Shown here one piece after another: positions 1-8,168 of a stretch of 64,000 nt of DNA (positions within the stretch are counted from its first letter, which is position 1; every line of letters begins with the position of its first letter). The position numbers and the translations under genes are program-made. This DNA comes from Fictibacillus phosphorivorans (lineage in GTDB: Bacteria; Bacillota; Bacilli; Bacillales; Fictibacillaceae), in contig NZ_LRFC01000038.1 in NCBI RefSeq assembly GCF_001619875.1, forward strand, positions 248,001 to 312,000, in the 5' to 3' direction. The notes under the pieces were generated by a model, which saw only the letters and a list, made by a program, of their open reading frames with translations, did no database searches and had not been told where the DNA came from.

Positions 1-307
1 TGTAGTCGTATCAAACCCGCCTTATATCCCTGATCATGAGATAGCGGTACTTGAAACCATCGTAAAAGACCGAGAGCCGATGAGAGCATTAAGCGGCGGG
101 GAAGATGGATATGTTTTTTACAGAAGATTTATGGAAGAGTTGCCGCTCGTGTTGAAAGAAAAAGCGATTGTTGGCTTTGAAGTAGGAGCTGGGCAGGGAG
201 AGACAGTAGCGGATATGCTGCGTGAAACGTTCCCTGGTGCTGAAGTTTATGTGAAAGAAGACATCAGCGGCAAGGACCGTATGGTTTTCGCCCTTCTTGG
301 GAAATAA
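1..307 (+). CDS. prmC: PrmC/HemK release-factor glutamine methyltransferase, 3' part
   Basis: C-terminal part of the SAM-dependent enzyme that methylates the glutamine of the GGQ motif in peptide-chain release factors. The frame is open from base 2 and gives 101 codons to the TAA at 305-307. It begins VVVSNPPYIP; NPPY is the signature motif of N5-glutamine methyltransferases that contacts the substrate amide. The start and the SAM-binding glycine loop lie outside the window. In B. subtilis this gene sits between prfA and spoIIR; here the ribose operon on the opposite strand has come between prmC and spoIIR. Identification rests on NPPY, the C-terminal fold pattern and synteny. Confidence 0.92.
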   Translation, partial: VVVSNPPYIPDHEIAVLETIVKDREPMRALSGGEDGYVFYRRFMEELPLVLKEKAIVGFEVGAGQGETVADMLRETFPGAEVYVKEDISGKDRMVFALLGK

Positions 308-316
308 CGTGGGAAA

Positions 317-343
317 TGGGGTCTGACCCCGGGTCAGACCCCA
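317..343. repeat. GGGGTCTG-type palindrome
   Basis: A perfect inverted repeat: 13-base arm TGGGGTCTGACCC (317-329), one central C, and its complement (331-343). Similar but not identical palindromes occur at 52984-53026 and 59100-59114, each next to a CAATT/AATTG motif and just after a stop codon. It has no T-run of its own, so it is a dispersed repeat rather than a standard terminator. Confidence 0.75.
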
Positions 344-367
344 AACAATTTACACACAATTCAAATC

Positions 368-404
368 AAAAAAGGAAAGAGGCCCTTTGGCCTCTTTCCT
401 TTTT
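368..404. terminator. Bidirectional terminator between prmC and rbsB
   Basis: Stem arm AAAGGAAAGAGGCC (371-384) pairs with its complement at 389-402 across a four-base loop. A-runs and T-runs on both sides suit it to end prmC rightward and the rbs operon leftward. Confidence 0.85.
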
Positions 405-444
405 CCTTATCCCACCCATTCTATTCTTATTCTCATTTTTATTC

Positions 445-1362
445 TTATTCCTTCACCATCAACTTAAGAGGTGCGGGAATCTTCTTTTCTACTTTCTTTC
501 CAGCTAGTACGTCTGATGCGGCTTTTACAGCGAGTTCACCGATCAGTGCAGGCTGTTGAGCGACCGTTGCTGCTAGCTTTCCTTCTTTTACAGCGTTCAC
601 CGCATCATCATTTCCATCAAATCCAACGACTAACACATCGCGGCCTGAGCTGTTGATGGCTTGCAGGGCACCTAACGCCATTTCATCGTTGTGTGCGAAG
701 ACTGCTTTTATGTCAGGATTTCCTTGAAGGACGTTCTCCATAACGTTCAACCCTTTTGTCCGGTCAAAGTCAGCTGATTGCTTGGCAGCGACATCTAGCT
801 TTTGATCTGCCACGTTATGAAACCCTTTACCGCGTTCGCGTGTAGCGGATGCACCTGGTACACCTTCTAACTCAGCGACTTTTGCGCCTTCACCAAGCTG
901 TTCCACGATAAAGTCAGCAGCCATTTGGCCACCTTTTACGTTATCAGAGGCTACAAGTGTTGCTACATCCCCTTTATCTGTTGAGCGGTCGAGCGTCACA
1001 ACTGGAACCCCAATGTTGTTTGCAGATTGAACGGCAGTGGAGATCGCGGCTGATTCTGTAGGATTGATCAATAGGGCATCAATTCCTTGCTGCAATAGGT
1101 CTTCAACATCGTTTACTTGTTTAGCAGAGTCATTCTGTGCATCTACGACAACTACTTCTGCTCCTTGTTTCTTTGCTTCATCGATAACACCATTTTTCAT
1201 GGAAACGAAGAACGGATTGTTTAGCGTTGAAACAGATAAGCCGATTTTTATTTTTTCTCCGTCTCCTTTTTTGGATGGCTTCGCCCATGAAGGGGGCTCT
1301 AATGAACATGCTCCTAGTAAGAAAAGAGAGAGTGACATCATAATTAATAAAGCTTTTTTCAT
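445..1362 (-). CDS. rbsB: Ribose ABC transporter substrate-binding lipoprotein
   Basis: Extracellular D-ribose receptor that delivers sugar to the RbsC permease. 305 residues, the same length as B. subtilis RbsB. ATG at 1362 is chosen because GGAGGG (complement of 1371-1376) sits nine bases upstream; an upstream in-frame start would lie inside rbsC. The protein opens with MKKALLIMMSLSLFLLGACS: a signal peptide with lipobox LGAC, so it is a lipoprotein anchored through the Cys. The periplasmic-binding-protein fold (type I) shows KIGLSVSTLNNPFF, then VVTLDRS and VVGFDGNDDAV near the hinge. Last gene of the rbsRKDACB operon, which ends at the 368-404 terminator. Confidence 0.95.
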   Translation of the reverse strand: MKKALLIMMSLSLFLLGACSLEPPSWAKPSKKGDGEKIKIGLSVSTLNNPFFVSMKNGVIDEAKKQGAEVVVVDAQNDSAKQVNDVEDLLQQGIDALLINPTESAAISTAVQSANNIGVPVVTLDRSTDKGDVATLVASDNVKGGQMAADFIVEQLGEGAKVAELEGVPGASATRERGKGFHNVADQKLDVAAKQSADFDRTKGLNVMENVLQGNPDIKAVFAHNDEMALGALQAINSSGRDVLVVGFDGNDDAVNAVKEGKLAATVAQQPALIGELAVKAASDVLAGKKVEKKIPAPLKLMVKE

Positions 1363-1375
1363 AATTTGAACCCTC

Positions 1376-2331
1376 CTATGCTGCTTTTTTGCGGTCAATC
1401 AATACGGCGATCAGGATAACGACACCTTTTACGACCATTTGGAAGAATGAAGAGACGCCTAGCAAGTTCAGACCATTGTTAAGCGTTCCGATGATCAAAG
1501 CTCCAATCAATGTTCCGACAATCAAACCTCGTCCGCCAGATAGACTTGTACCGCCTAGTACGACGGTGCGATCGCGTCTAACTCATAAGATGTTCCGGCA
1601 GTTGGCTGTGCTGAGTTCAAACGCGAAGTTAAAATCGCACCGGCCAATGCCGCAAGAAGTCCAGCTAGAGAATAGATCATCACTTTTACTTTTGTTACTT
1701 TAATACCTGATATGATTGCGGCTTTTTCGTTTCCACCGATCGCGTATGTTTTACGTCCGAACGGAGTCTTGTGAAGGATCACCCAAAACAATGCGAAAGA
1801 AACCATCATCGTAATCGCTGGGACTGGAATGCCTAAAAAATATCCTCGTCCGAAAAGCTGAAATAAATAGTTCTCGCCAAGACCTGTAATCGGGTTCCCG
1901 TCTGTATACACGAGAGTCAATCCACGGAAAATCGTCATGGTAGCAAGTGTTGCGATAAAAGGAGCCATTTTTCCTTTTGTGATCAATAGGCCGTTAATCG
2001 CACCCATCACAGCTCCAAGTAAACATCCGATTAAGATGGCGAGCATCGGGTCCATTCCCGATACGATCATACCAGCCATCAACGCACTCGAAAGCGCTAG
2101 AATCGCACCGACCGATAAATCGATACCGCCTGTTAAAATAACGAATGTCATACCAAACGCAATAAGTGCATTAATCGCCACTTGGCGAAGCAAGTTTAAT
2201 AAGTTTAGTGGTTCTAGGAAACTTGGGTTCAGGACCGATACAATAACGACAAGAATGATGAGGCCTAAGAATGGTCCAAGCTTCTGCGTGATCGTATCGA
2301 CATGATTCACTTTTGCAGGTGTAGTTTTCAT
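1376..2331 (-). pseudogene. rbsC: Ribose ABC transporter permease, frameshifted
   Basis: Multispanning inner subunit of the ribose importer. ATG at 2331 follows the ribosome binding site CAGGAGGACAG and lies one base after the rbsA stop. The frame reads MKTTPAKVNHV through SYELDAIA (normal family sequence), then PSY and a stop at 1555-1557, giving only 258 residues. Restoring one base between 1566 and 1567 gives [18 protein letters not shown] and an intact family C-terminus ending VLIDRKKAA at 1376, about 318 residues. So a single-base deletion removes about 60 residues including the last membrane segments. Every other gene of the operon is intact, which makes a sequencing or assembly error as likely as a recent mutation. 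Confidence 0.9.
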
Positions 2332-2332
2332 A

Positions 2333-3814
2333 TTACTGTCCTCCTGTTGCATACGTCATAATCTTTTCTTGTGTGGCTTCATTCTTCAGTAGCTCACCAC
2401 TGATTTTCCCTTCGTGAACGACAAGGATACGGTCGCTCATGCCAAGTACTTCTGGCAGTTCAGATGAAACCATAATGATGGCTACACCTCGATCGGTAAG
2501 CTCATTCATCAGCTGATAGATTTCACGTTTCGCCCCAACATCAACGCCTCTTGTCGGTTCGTCCAAAATGAGAACTCTCGGGCCGATCCCGACCCATTTA
2601 GCGATAACGACTTTTTGCTGATTACCACCTGATAAATTCTTTGCAGATGTTTCGCCAGACTCTGTTTTGATACGAAGGCGCTTGATCAGCATATCGACAA
2701 AGTCTGTTTCTGTTTTATAAGCGATAAACCCATTTTTCGAAAAGCTCGTTAAGTTCGGCAGTGCCATATTTTCGCGTATCGAAAAATCCAAAACCAATCC
2801 TTCATTTTTCCGATCTTCTGTTATAAAACCAATCCCGCGTTTCACAGCCTCAAACGGATTTTTAATCGATGCTTTCTGCCCGTTGATCAAAATCTCACCA
2901 GAATCCAGCTGGTCGAGGCCAAACAACGCTCGCATGATCTCAGTTCTGCCAGCACCCATCAGGCCAGCAACGCCAACAATTTCACCAGATTTTACTGAAA
3001 AATTCACATCTTCAAAAACACCTTGTCTTGTGGCATTCTTGACTTCTAAAATCGTATCGCCAATATTCGGATTACGCTCTGGATAACGATCAGTCAGTTC
3101 ACGGCCCACCATTTTTCGAACCACTTCATCAAAGCTAGTCTCTGAGACCATTTGCGTATCTACCGTTTTACCGTCCCGCATGACCGTAATGCGGTCACAT
3201 ATCGCGAAGATCTCTTCCATCCGGTGAGAAATATAAACGATGGACACGCCTTCTTTCCGAAGTGCGTTGATCACGTTAAACAATTTTTCAATCTCACGCT
3301 CTGTAAGTGCAGCAGTAGGCTCGTCCATGATGATGACTTTTGCATTCGTCATCAGTGCTTTTGCAATTTCAATCATCTGCTGTTCACCGACTGAGCAGAG
3401 TCCAGCTTCTTTCTCAAGCGGGATCGTAACAGCCAGTTTGTCGAATTGCTTTTTTGCCAACGCTTTCATTTCTTTCGTTTTTAAAAGGCCGAACGGTGAG
3501 CGTAATTCTTTTCCGATAAACAGATTATCAAGCACCGTCATATCAGGCCATACGTTCAGCTCTTGATGGATAAAGGCAATACCGTGCTTTTCGGCTTCTT
3601 TCGGATTATCAAAATAACGTTCTTCCCCATCAATCACTATCTTTCCAGAATCTCGTTTATGAAGACCGGTCAGAATGTTCATCATCGTTGATTTTCCTGC
3701 GCCGTTTTCACCCATAAGGGCATGAACTTCGCCTTCTTTGAGATCGAAATGAACACCAGTTAGTACTTGGTTGGCACCAAATGCTTTATAGATGTCGTTC
3801 ATTTGAATATGCAT
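2333..3814 (-). CDS. rbsA: Ribose ABC transporter ATP-binding protein (two NBDs)
   Basis: Cytosolic ATPase of the ribose importer, 493 residues, the usual length, with two fused nucleotide-binding domains. First half: Walker [10 protein letters not shown] near residue 40, signature SVGEQQ, Walker [12 protein letters not shown]. Second half: degenerate Walker [10 protein letters not shown], canonical signature [14 protein letters not shown], Walker [16 protein letters not shown] 3814 is preferred: AGGTG lies six bases upstream, while an earlier in-frame GTG (3823) overlaps that site. It starts 16 bases after the rbsD stop and ends one base before the rbsC start, so the three are translationally linked. 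Confidence 0.96.
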   Translation of the reverse strand: MHIQMNDIYKAFGANQVLTGVHFDLKEGEVHALMGENGAGKSTMMNILTGLHKRDSGKIVIDGEERYFDNPKEAEKHGIAFIHQELNVWPDMTVLDNLFIGKELRSPFGLLKTKEMKALAKKQFDKLAVTIPLEKEAGLCSVGEQQMIEIAKALMTNAKVIIMDEPTAALTEREIEKLFNVINALRKEGVSIVYISHRMEEIFAICDRITVMRDGKTVDTQMVSETSFDEVVRKMVGRELTDRYPERNPNIGDTILEVKNATRQGVFEDVNFSVKSGEIVGVAGLMGAGRTEIMRALFGLDQLDSGEILINGQKASIKNPFEAVKRGIGFITEDRKNEGLVLDFSIRENMALPNLTSFSKNGFIAYKTETDFVDMLIKRLRIKTESGETSAKNLSGGNQQKVVIAKWVGIGPRVLILDEPTRGVDVGAKREIYQLMNELTDRGVAIIMVSSELPEVLGMSDRILVVHEGKISGELLKNEATQEKIMTYATGGQ

Positions 3815-3829
3815 CACAATCACCTCTTT

Positions 3830-4225
3830 CTAGAAGATTACACCTGCTTGTAAAATACAGTTTGCGTATGGTGTGACTTCACCTGTCCGAATCACAACTT
3901 TTGCAACCTTTGTTTTTTCTTTAAATTCTTCATGCGATAAAAATTCAATCTCGGTATCTGAAAAAGTTTTCTTCATAAATTGAAGCGTATTTTCGTTATT
4001 TTCTTGTATTTCACTCGCTAAAACCACTTTTTCGACAACCATATCATCACTTACAGCTTCTACTACCTCTGCAAAACTTGGTACACCGAGAGTTAAAGCA
4101 AGATCGATCCGCGGAACATCACTTGGAATCGGAAGCCCCGCATCAGCGATCACAATAAGATCGGTATGACCAAGGTCGCTTAACACTTTTGAAATATGAC
4201 TGTTTAACATGCCTTGTCGCTTCAT
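3830..4225 (-). CDS. rbsD: D-ribose pyranase
   Basis: Interconverts the pyranose and furanose forms of D-ribose so that imported sugar can be phosphorylated by RbsK. 131 residues, the family length. It opens MKRQGMLNSHISKVLSDLGH, carrying the catalytic His of the family, and continues DLIVIADAGLPIP. Its start overlaps the rbsK stop by four bases (ATGA), the arrangement seen in the B. subtilis rbs operon. Confidence 0.96.
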   Translation of the reverse strand: MKRQGMLNSHISKVLSDLGHTDLIVIADAGLPIPSDVPRIDLALTLGVPSFAEVVEAVSDDMVVEKVVLASEIQENNENTLQFMKKTFSDTEIEFLSHEEFKEKTKVAKVVIRTGEVTPYANCILQAGVIF

Positions 4226-5100
4226 AATGTTTCCTCCACTTCTTCTCGAAGTGGCATTCCGCCTTGTGCTCCAAACTTTGTAACCGATAGGGAAGCCGCT
4301 CGGTTAGCGAATCGAAGGCTGTCGCTTATGCTGTTTCCCTCTGCTAGAGCTACAGCAAGTGCGGCATTAAACGTATCTCCTGCACCTGTCGTATCGACGG
4401 CTTCAACGGGATAAGAGGGAACAAGCACTTCTTTTTCACCATCATGATATCGAACGCCATCTTTGCCCTCTGTTATAAAAACTTTGTTAGGATACTGTTT
4501 TAATGCTTCTTCTGTTGATAAACCATCAAACAATACCGCAGCTTCATGTTCGTTAGGTGTAATGTAGCTCGCTTTGGCTATCACATTTTGTGAAAGCGGG
4601 CGGGCAGGAGCCGGGTTAAGCAGCAATGAAACATTGTGTTCTGTACAAATTTCACTCACGTATTCAATCGTTTCTTCAGGAATCTCTTGCTGAATGAGCA
4701 CCATATCCGCTTGTTTTATTAGAGTCAGTGATTTTTTCACATAGTGTGGTGTGACATGATCGTTTGCACCTTTCACAACCACAATACTGTTGTCGCCTTC
4801 AGCTAAAATGATATGAGCCGTACCGCTCTCTGCATCTGTAACCGGTTCCACATTCGTTGCATCAACACCGTTTTGTTTAAAATTCTCTACGATTGCCGCT
4901 CCATAATGATCATCGCCTACACATCCGATCATGAAGACGTCTGCTCCAAGGCGAGCAGCTGCTACAGCCTGATTCGCTCCTTTTCCTCCGGGTACGGTTT
5001 TAAACGAGCTGCCTAATACGGTTTCTCCCGCTCCAGGCCGCTTATCTGATGTAACAACTAAATCCATGGAAGAACTGCCAATGACCACAATCTTAACCAT
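4222..5100 (-). CDS. rbsK: Ribokinase
   Basis: PfkB-family kinase that makes D-ribose 5-phosphate for the pentose phosphate pathway. 292 residues. N-terminal GSSSMDLVV, the glycine-rich GGKGANQAVAAARLG (PfkB signature 1), and DTTGAGDTFNAALA (signature 2, with the catalytic Asp). Start ATG 5100 has AAAGG nine bases upstream; a TTG at 5109 would abut that site. The start lies eight bases inside the end of rbsR, so regulator and kinase are coupled. Confidence 0.96.
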   Translation of the reverse strand: MVKIVVIGSSSMDLVVTSDKRPGAGETVLGSSFKTVPGGKGANQAVAAARLGADVFMIGCVGDDHYGAAIVENFKQNGVDATNVEPVTDAESGTAHIILAEGDNSIVVVKGANDHVTPHYVKKSLTLIKQADMVLIQQEIPEETIEYVSEICTEHNVSLLLNPAPARPLSQNVIAKASYITPNEHEAAVLFDGLSTEEALKQYPNKVFITEGKDGVRYHDGEKEVLVPSYPVEAVDTTGAGDTFNAALAVALAEGNSISDSLRFANRAASLSVTKFGAQGGMPLREEVEETL

Positions 5101-6082
5101 TTGTATCAACCTTTCTTGTTGTGTTTCGATCTATAAATGTAACAGGCATCTGAATATGCTGTTGTTCAATCTTTTCTTTGTTCATGATTTTAACAAGCAA
5201 TTGTGCAGCTTCTTTCCCCATTTCATAAGCCGGCTGGCGTATGGTAGAGAGGGGAGGAAACAACAAGCTACTCTGCGGAATATCGTCAAATCCGATGATC
5301 TGCAGATCCTCTGGAATCGACTTTCCGAGGCGAAGCGCTTCGTGTAACACAGCTGTCGCAACAATGTCATTACTTGCAAGCACCCCGTCTGTATCTGGGT
5401 AGGTGGCAAAAAGTTCTTTTGCCCATTTCTCTGCGTCCTCAAATGCAAATGAAGTTGTCGTCATCACATGAAAATCAACACTTGATTGACTTAACACTTC
5501 TAAAGCACCTTGAAAACGGTCTTGAGCTGGCTGGATGTGTGCTGGGCCTTTTAAAAGAGTGATGCGCTTGCTTCCTCTTTTTAAAATTTCGTCTGCTGCT
5601 ATTCTGCCGCCCTCTTTTCCGTCCGCATACACCGACGGATAATCGTTCGATGTTCGGTCTAGAAAAACAACGGGAATGGACAGATCTTTATAGTTTGTTT
5701 TTGTTTTATTATTTGTTGCAGAGATAATTCCGACCACATTGTTTTGAATAAATGTGTTCAGGTAATCCATCTCTTTCTCAGCGTTCTCATCACTGTTTCC
5801 AAACAATAAACGGTAGCCTTCTCTTTGCATCTCATCTTCAACACCTCTTGCAAGCTGCGGAAAAAACGGGTTCGTTATGTCTGGCAGCAACAGTCCGATA
5901 AGCTTTGACTTCTTTTTAAAAAGGGAGCGGGCTACTTCATTAGGGCTGTACTTTAACTCTTCAACCGCTGCCATCACTTTTTTTCGTGTATCCTCGTGCA
6001 CATATCCTGTTTCATTTAGAACACGAGATACAGTCGCAACTGACACACCTGATTTCTTTGCAACATCACGAATCGTAACCAA
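5093..6082 (-). CDS. rbsR: LacI-family ribose operon repressor
   Basis: Transcription repressor, first gene of the operon. 329 residues from the TTG at 6082, which has GGGAGG eight bases upstream; the protein then begins (M)VTIRDVAKKSGVSVATVSRV, the normal LacI-family N-terminus. Helix-turn-helix about residues 3-25, hinge, then a sugar-binding domain of the periplasmic-binding-protein type (KSKLIGLLLPDITNPFF; GFDDIPQSSLLFPPLSTIRQP). Expected effector is ribose, inferred from the operon. The likely operator is the 14-bp dyad at 6107-6120. Confidence 0.94.
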   Translation of the reverse strand: MVTIRDVAKKSGVSVATVSRVLNETGYVHEDTRKKVMAAVEELKYSPNEVARSLFKKKSKLIGLLLPDITNPFFPQLARGVEDEMQREGYRLLFGNSDENAEKEMDYLNTFIQNNVVGIISATNNKTKTNYKDLSIPVVFLDRTSNDYPSVYADGKEGGRIAADEILKRGSKRITLLKGPAHIQPAQDRFQGALEVLSQSSVDFHVMTTTSFAFEDAEKWAKELFATYPDTDGVLASNDIVATAVLHEALRLGKSIPEDLQIIGFDDIPQSSLLFPPLSTIRQPAYEMGKEAAQLLVKIMNKEKIEQQHIQMPVTFIDRNTTRKVDTNG

Positions 6083-6106
6083 TGTTTCGCCTCCTCCCAA
6101 ACTATA

Positions 6107-6120
6107 TGTAACCGTTTACA
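6107..6120. promoter_or_regulatory. cre-like operator of the rbs operon
   Basis: TGTAACCGTTTACA is an imperfect palindrome that fits the CcpA cre consensus TGWAANCGNTNWCA on both strands. It lies between the putative -10 and the rbsR ribosome binding site, a place where either RbsR or CcpA would block transcription. LacI-family operators and cre sites share this shape, so sequence alone does not say which protein binds. Confidence 0.8.
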
Positions 6121-6125
6121 CATAT

Positions 6126-6154
6126 AAATTAACACGAATGAAAGCGGTACGCAA
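6126..6154 (-). promoter_or_regulatory. Candidate SigA promoter of the rbs operon
   Basis: On the minus strand TTGCGT (6149-6154), a 17-base spacer and TAATTT (6126-6131). Both boxes are moderate matches; support comes from the correct spacing and from the operator lying just downstream. Confidence 0.45.
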
Positions 6155-6217
6155 GTTGGTAAATGTTTCTTTGATATTTTTTATCTGACTGAAAAGTGGT
6201 TGCTTGGAGTTACTTTC

Positions 6218-6381
6218 TTCATTGACAAGTTGGTTGGAGTGTAAGATGCGAGACTCCTGCGGGACAGGCGGGCAGGTGAGACACTTATACGTGAAACGTT
6301 CGAATGTGGCTCACCGCCTGCCCCGCGGAAAGCGAGTATCTGTAACGGAAATCAACCACTTCCAAAAACAACGAAGCACAA
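6218..6381 (+). repeat. GC-rich dispersed palindromic repeat, copy 1
   Basis: About 164 bp almost identical in layout to 38873-39037 and, reversed, to 45316-45533. Landmarks in order: TTCATTGAC, GTTGGTTGGAGTGTAAG, GCGAGACTCCTGCGGGAC, AGGTGAGACACTTA, GTGAAACGT, TGTGGCTCACCGCCTGCC, CCGCGGAAAGCGAG, ATCAACCACTT. Internal complementarity (GGCGGGCAGGTGAG with CTCACCGCCTGCC) predicts a strong hairpin. No open frame of note. It is a miniature dispersed repeat without a transposase; mobility is inferred only from the copy number. It lies between the divergent rbsR and spoIIR genes. Confidence 0.85.
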
Positions 6382-6482
6382 CGATTGTCGAATCACCAAG
6401 AACGAATTTTACTAGTTTACTAGTATGAAACTTTTGCGCTGTGTCCAAACTGTGGTTAGATACGACGGGGGAGGAAAAAACA

Positions 6483-7139
6483 ATGAAAAAACGCAATCAT
6501 TTCTTTATTCTTATTCTTATTTCTTTAGCGGTGATGTTCTTATTTTTTGAAACGCAAACAAAAGTGGCAAACGCAACAATGAATGCCTCTGTTAAGATAC
6601 CAGATGAGTCGATCAGACTTCGTATTTTAGCGAACAGCAACAGCGAAGCTGATCAAAAGCTTAAGCGTGAGATCCGAGACGAAGTGAACGCACAGATCAC
6701 GACTTGGGTTGGCGAGCTATCCACTATTTCTGAAGCACGTGAGATCATTCGTAAACAGCTTCCTGCGATTGAAACAATCGTTCAAACCAAGCTGGATGAA
6801 GCTGGACTGGAAAAGACGTTTTCAGTAGAACTAAACAAGGTAGCTTTTCCTACTAAAATGTATGGCGAGTACATCTATCCAGCAGGTCAATATGAAGCCG
6901 TGCTGATTACGCTTGGAGAAGGTGAAGGGAAGAACTGGTGGTGTGTTCTTTTTCCACCATTATGTTTCTTAGACTTTGAAAACGGTGATGCCGTAAAAGA
7001 AAACAAAGATAGCAAAGCGGATGTGGCGGAAACGGCTTCTGCTGAGGAAACGGAGCAAGCAGATGAAATCCAGACTAAATTTTTTGTAGTAGAGCTGTTT
7101 CATAGCCTTGTTAGCGCAGTGGGCTCCTTATTCTCTTAA
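6483..7139 (+). CDS. spoIIR: Stage II sporulation protein R
   Basis: Secreted forespore signal that triggers processing of pro-SigE in the mother cell through SpoIIGA. 218 residues. ATG 6483 is preceded by GGGGGAGG at good spacing. N-terminal signal or anchor segment (about residues 7-22) followed by ESIRLRILANSNSEADQ, the family hallmark, and the conserved NWWCVLFPPLCF with two cysteines. The tail (residues ~165-200) is acidic and low complexity. In B. subtilis the gene is SigF-dependent; I could not pick out a convincing SigF promoter here. Confidence 0.95.
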   Translation: MKKRNHFFILILISLAVMFLFFETQTKVANATMNASVKIPDESIRLRILANSNSEADQKLKREIRDEVNAQITTWVGELSTISEAREIIRKQLPAIETIVQTKLDEAGLEKTFSVELNKVAFPTKMYGEYIYPAGQYEAVLITLGEGEGKNWWCVLFPPLCFLDFENGDAVKENKDSKADVAETASAEETEQADEIQTKFFVVELFHSLVSAVGSLFS

Positions 7140-7183
7140 AAGGTGCATAAGTTCCTCCCTATTTTCATAGATTATAGAAAATG

Positions 7184-7219
7184 AAGAAGGTAACCGAATG
7201 GTGGTTAACCTTCTTTTTT
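7184..7219 (+). terminator. Terminator of spoIIR
   Basis: AAGAAGGTAACC pairs with GGTTAACCTTCTT across a short loop (one bulged base) and is followed by a run of seven T. Confidence 0.85.
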
Positions 7220-7284
7220 TGAAAAACTCGTAATAACTGGAGTGTTGTCCGTTTGACACGCACATCCTAACAGGTGAATTTTAC

Positions 7285-7355
7285 TTTTCCGTGATTATTT
7301 GTTTTTTTTCCGTGCCAGTTTTTCCGTGATGAAAGACCATTTTTCCGTGATTATT
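7285..7355 (+). repeat. Phased array A1 (word TTTTCCGTGAT)
   Basis: Four copies of the word TTTTCCGTGAT or a close variant. CCGTG begins at 7289, 7310, 7324 and 7345, spacings of 21, 14 and 21, all multiples of seven. The rest of each unit is variable. It lies 66 bases beyond the spoIIR terminator. The remainder of the 374-base gap to ywlB has no visible gene. Confidence 0.7.
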
Positions 7356-7513
7356 ACAACTCAACTTAGAGTGTTTAAAAAATGTGTCTACATACGCTGG
7401 AAATAAGGCTCTTTTAACACCTAATCACAGCACTTTTTCAAGCTTGAGCTTAAACAAAAAAGTGAAAACGGCCAAACGAGGCTGAAATTATATAAGAATA
7501 GGGGAGTTACGTT

Positions 7514-7954
7514 ATGACCATTATTTTAAGGCAGGCGATGCAGCATGAGGCAAAGGATTTATTGCAGCTCGTCGGGAAAGCTGGGCTTCAGTCAGAGGGG
7601 ATCAAGGACAGCATTGAAAACTATCTCGTTGTGGTAAATGATGCAGGAGAGACGATTGGAACGGTTGGATTAGAGCGCATCGGGAATGATGGCTTACTGC
7701 GTTCATTCGTTCTGAAACAGAAATATTCGTCTGAAACGCTTCTCCTTAAACTCATTGATAAAATTTTGGTATACTCAAAAGATAAAGGAGTCGAGACTCT
7801 TTATTTGCTTACAAAAGCTGTGCACATGTTTGAAGCACTTTCTTTTAAGATTATCCCAAAAGATAAAGTGCCTCCACATATTGAAAGTGCAGAGCATGTT
7901 AAAAATAATGCAACATCAGGAGCGGAACTTTTAGCTTACGCATTGGATTCTTAA
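7514..7954 (+). CDS. ywlB: GNAT-fold protein YwlB
   Basis: 146-residue protein of the GCN5-related acetyltransferase fold; substrate unknown. ATG 7514 has GGGGAG eight bases upstream. MTIILRQAMQHEAKDLLQLVGKAG forms the first strand and helices; IGTVGLERIGNDGLLRSFVL is the central strand pair that in GNATs leads to the acetyl-CoA loop, but the usual Q/RxxGxG/A loop is not evident (KQKYSSETL stands in its place), so catalysis is uncertain. Between spoIIR and ywlC exactly as in B. subtilis. Confidence 0.8.
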   Translation: MTIILRQAMQHEAKDLLQLVGKAGLQSEGIKDSIENYLVVVNDAGETIGTVGLERIGNDGLLRSFVLKQKYSSETLLLKLIDKILVYSKDKGVETLYLLTKAVHMFEALSFKIIPKDKVPPHIESAEHVKNNATSGAELLAYALDS

Positions 7955-7969
7955 ACATTTGTCAACAAG

Positions 7970-8168
7970 TTGTCCACAATTAACGACAAATTGTGTATAA
8001 CTCTGTGGATATAAAAGTTTTGCAGTTCACCTTTTAAATATAAGGTTACCTGAGTAGTAGAAAGGATTTATCTCATGAGATCATTCCAAACGGAACGCTG
8101 GACTGTGGATAAAACAGAACAACCATTAACAACTCATCCACATGTTATTCAAGCTTCCTTGTGGATAA
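7970..8168. promoter_or_regulatory. DnaA-box cluster at ywlB-ywlC
   Basis: Sites fitting TTATNCACA: TTGTCCACA at 7970 (one mismatch), TTATACACA on the minus strand at 7992-8000 (match), ATATCCACA minus at 8004-8012 (one mismatch), TTATCCACA minus at 8104-8112 (perfect), TCATCCACA at 8134-8142 (one mismatch), TTATCCACA minus at 8160-8168 (perfect). Two more perfect boxes lie inside ywlC at 8441-8449 (plus) and 8863-8871 (minus). From established work, the ywlC region of B. subtilis is one of its strong DnaA-binding clusters, so this is probably a conserved DnaA titration or regulation site. Confidence 0.8.

Noticed and set aside
6218-6381. Insertion sequence at the GC-rich repeat
   Set aside because: No transposase, no clear terminal inverted repeats with target duplication; classified only as a dispersed palindromic repeat.
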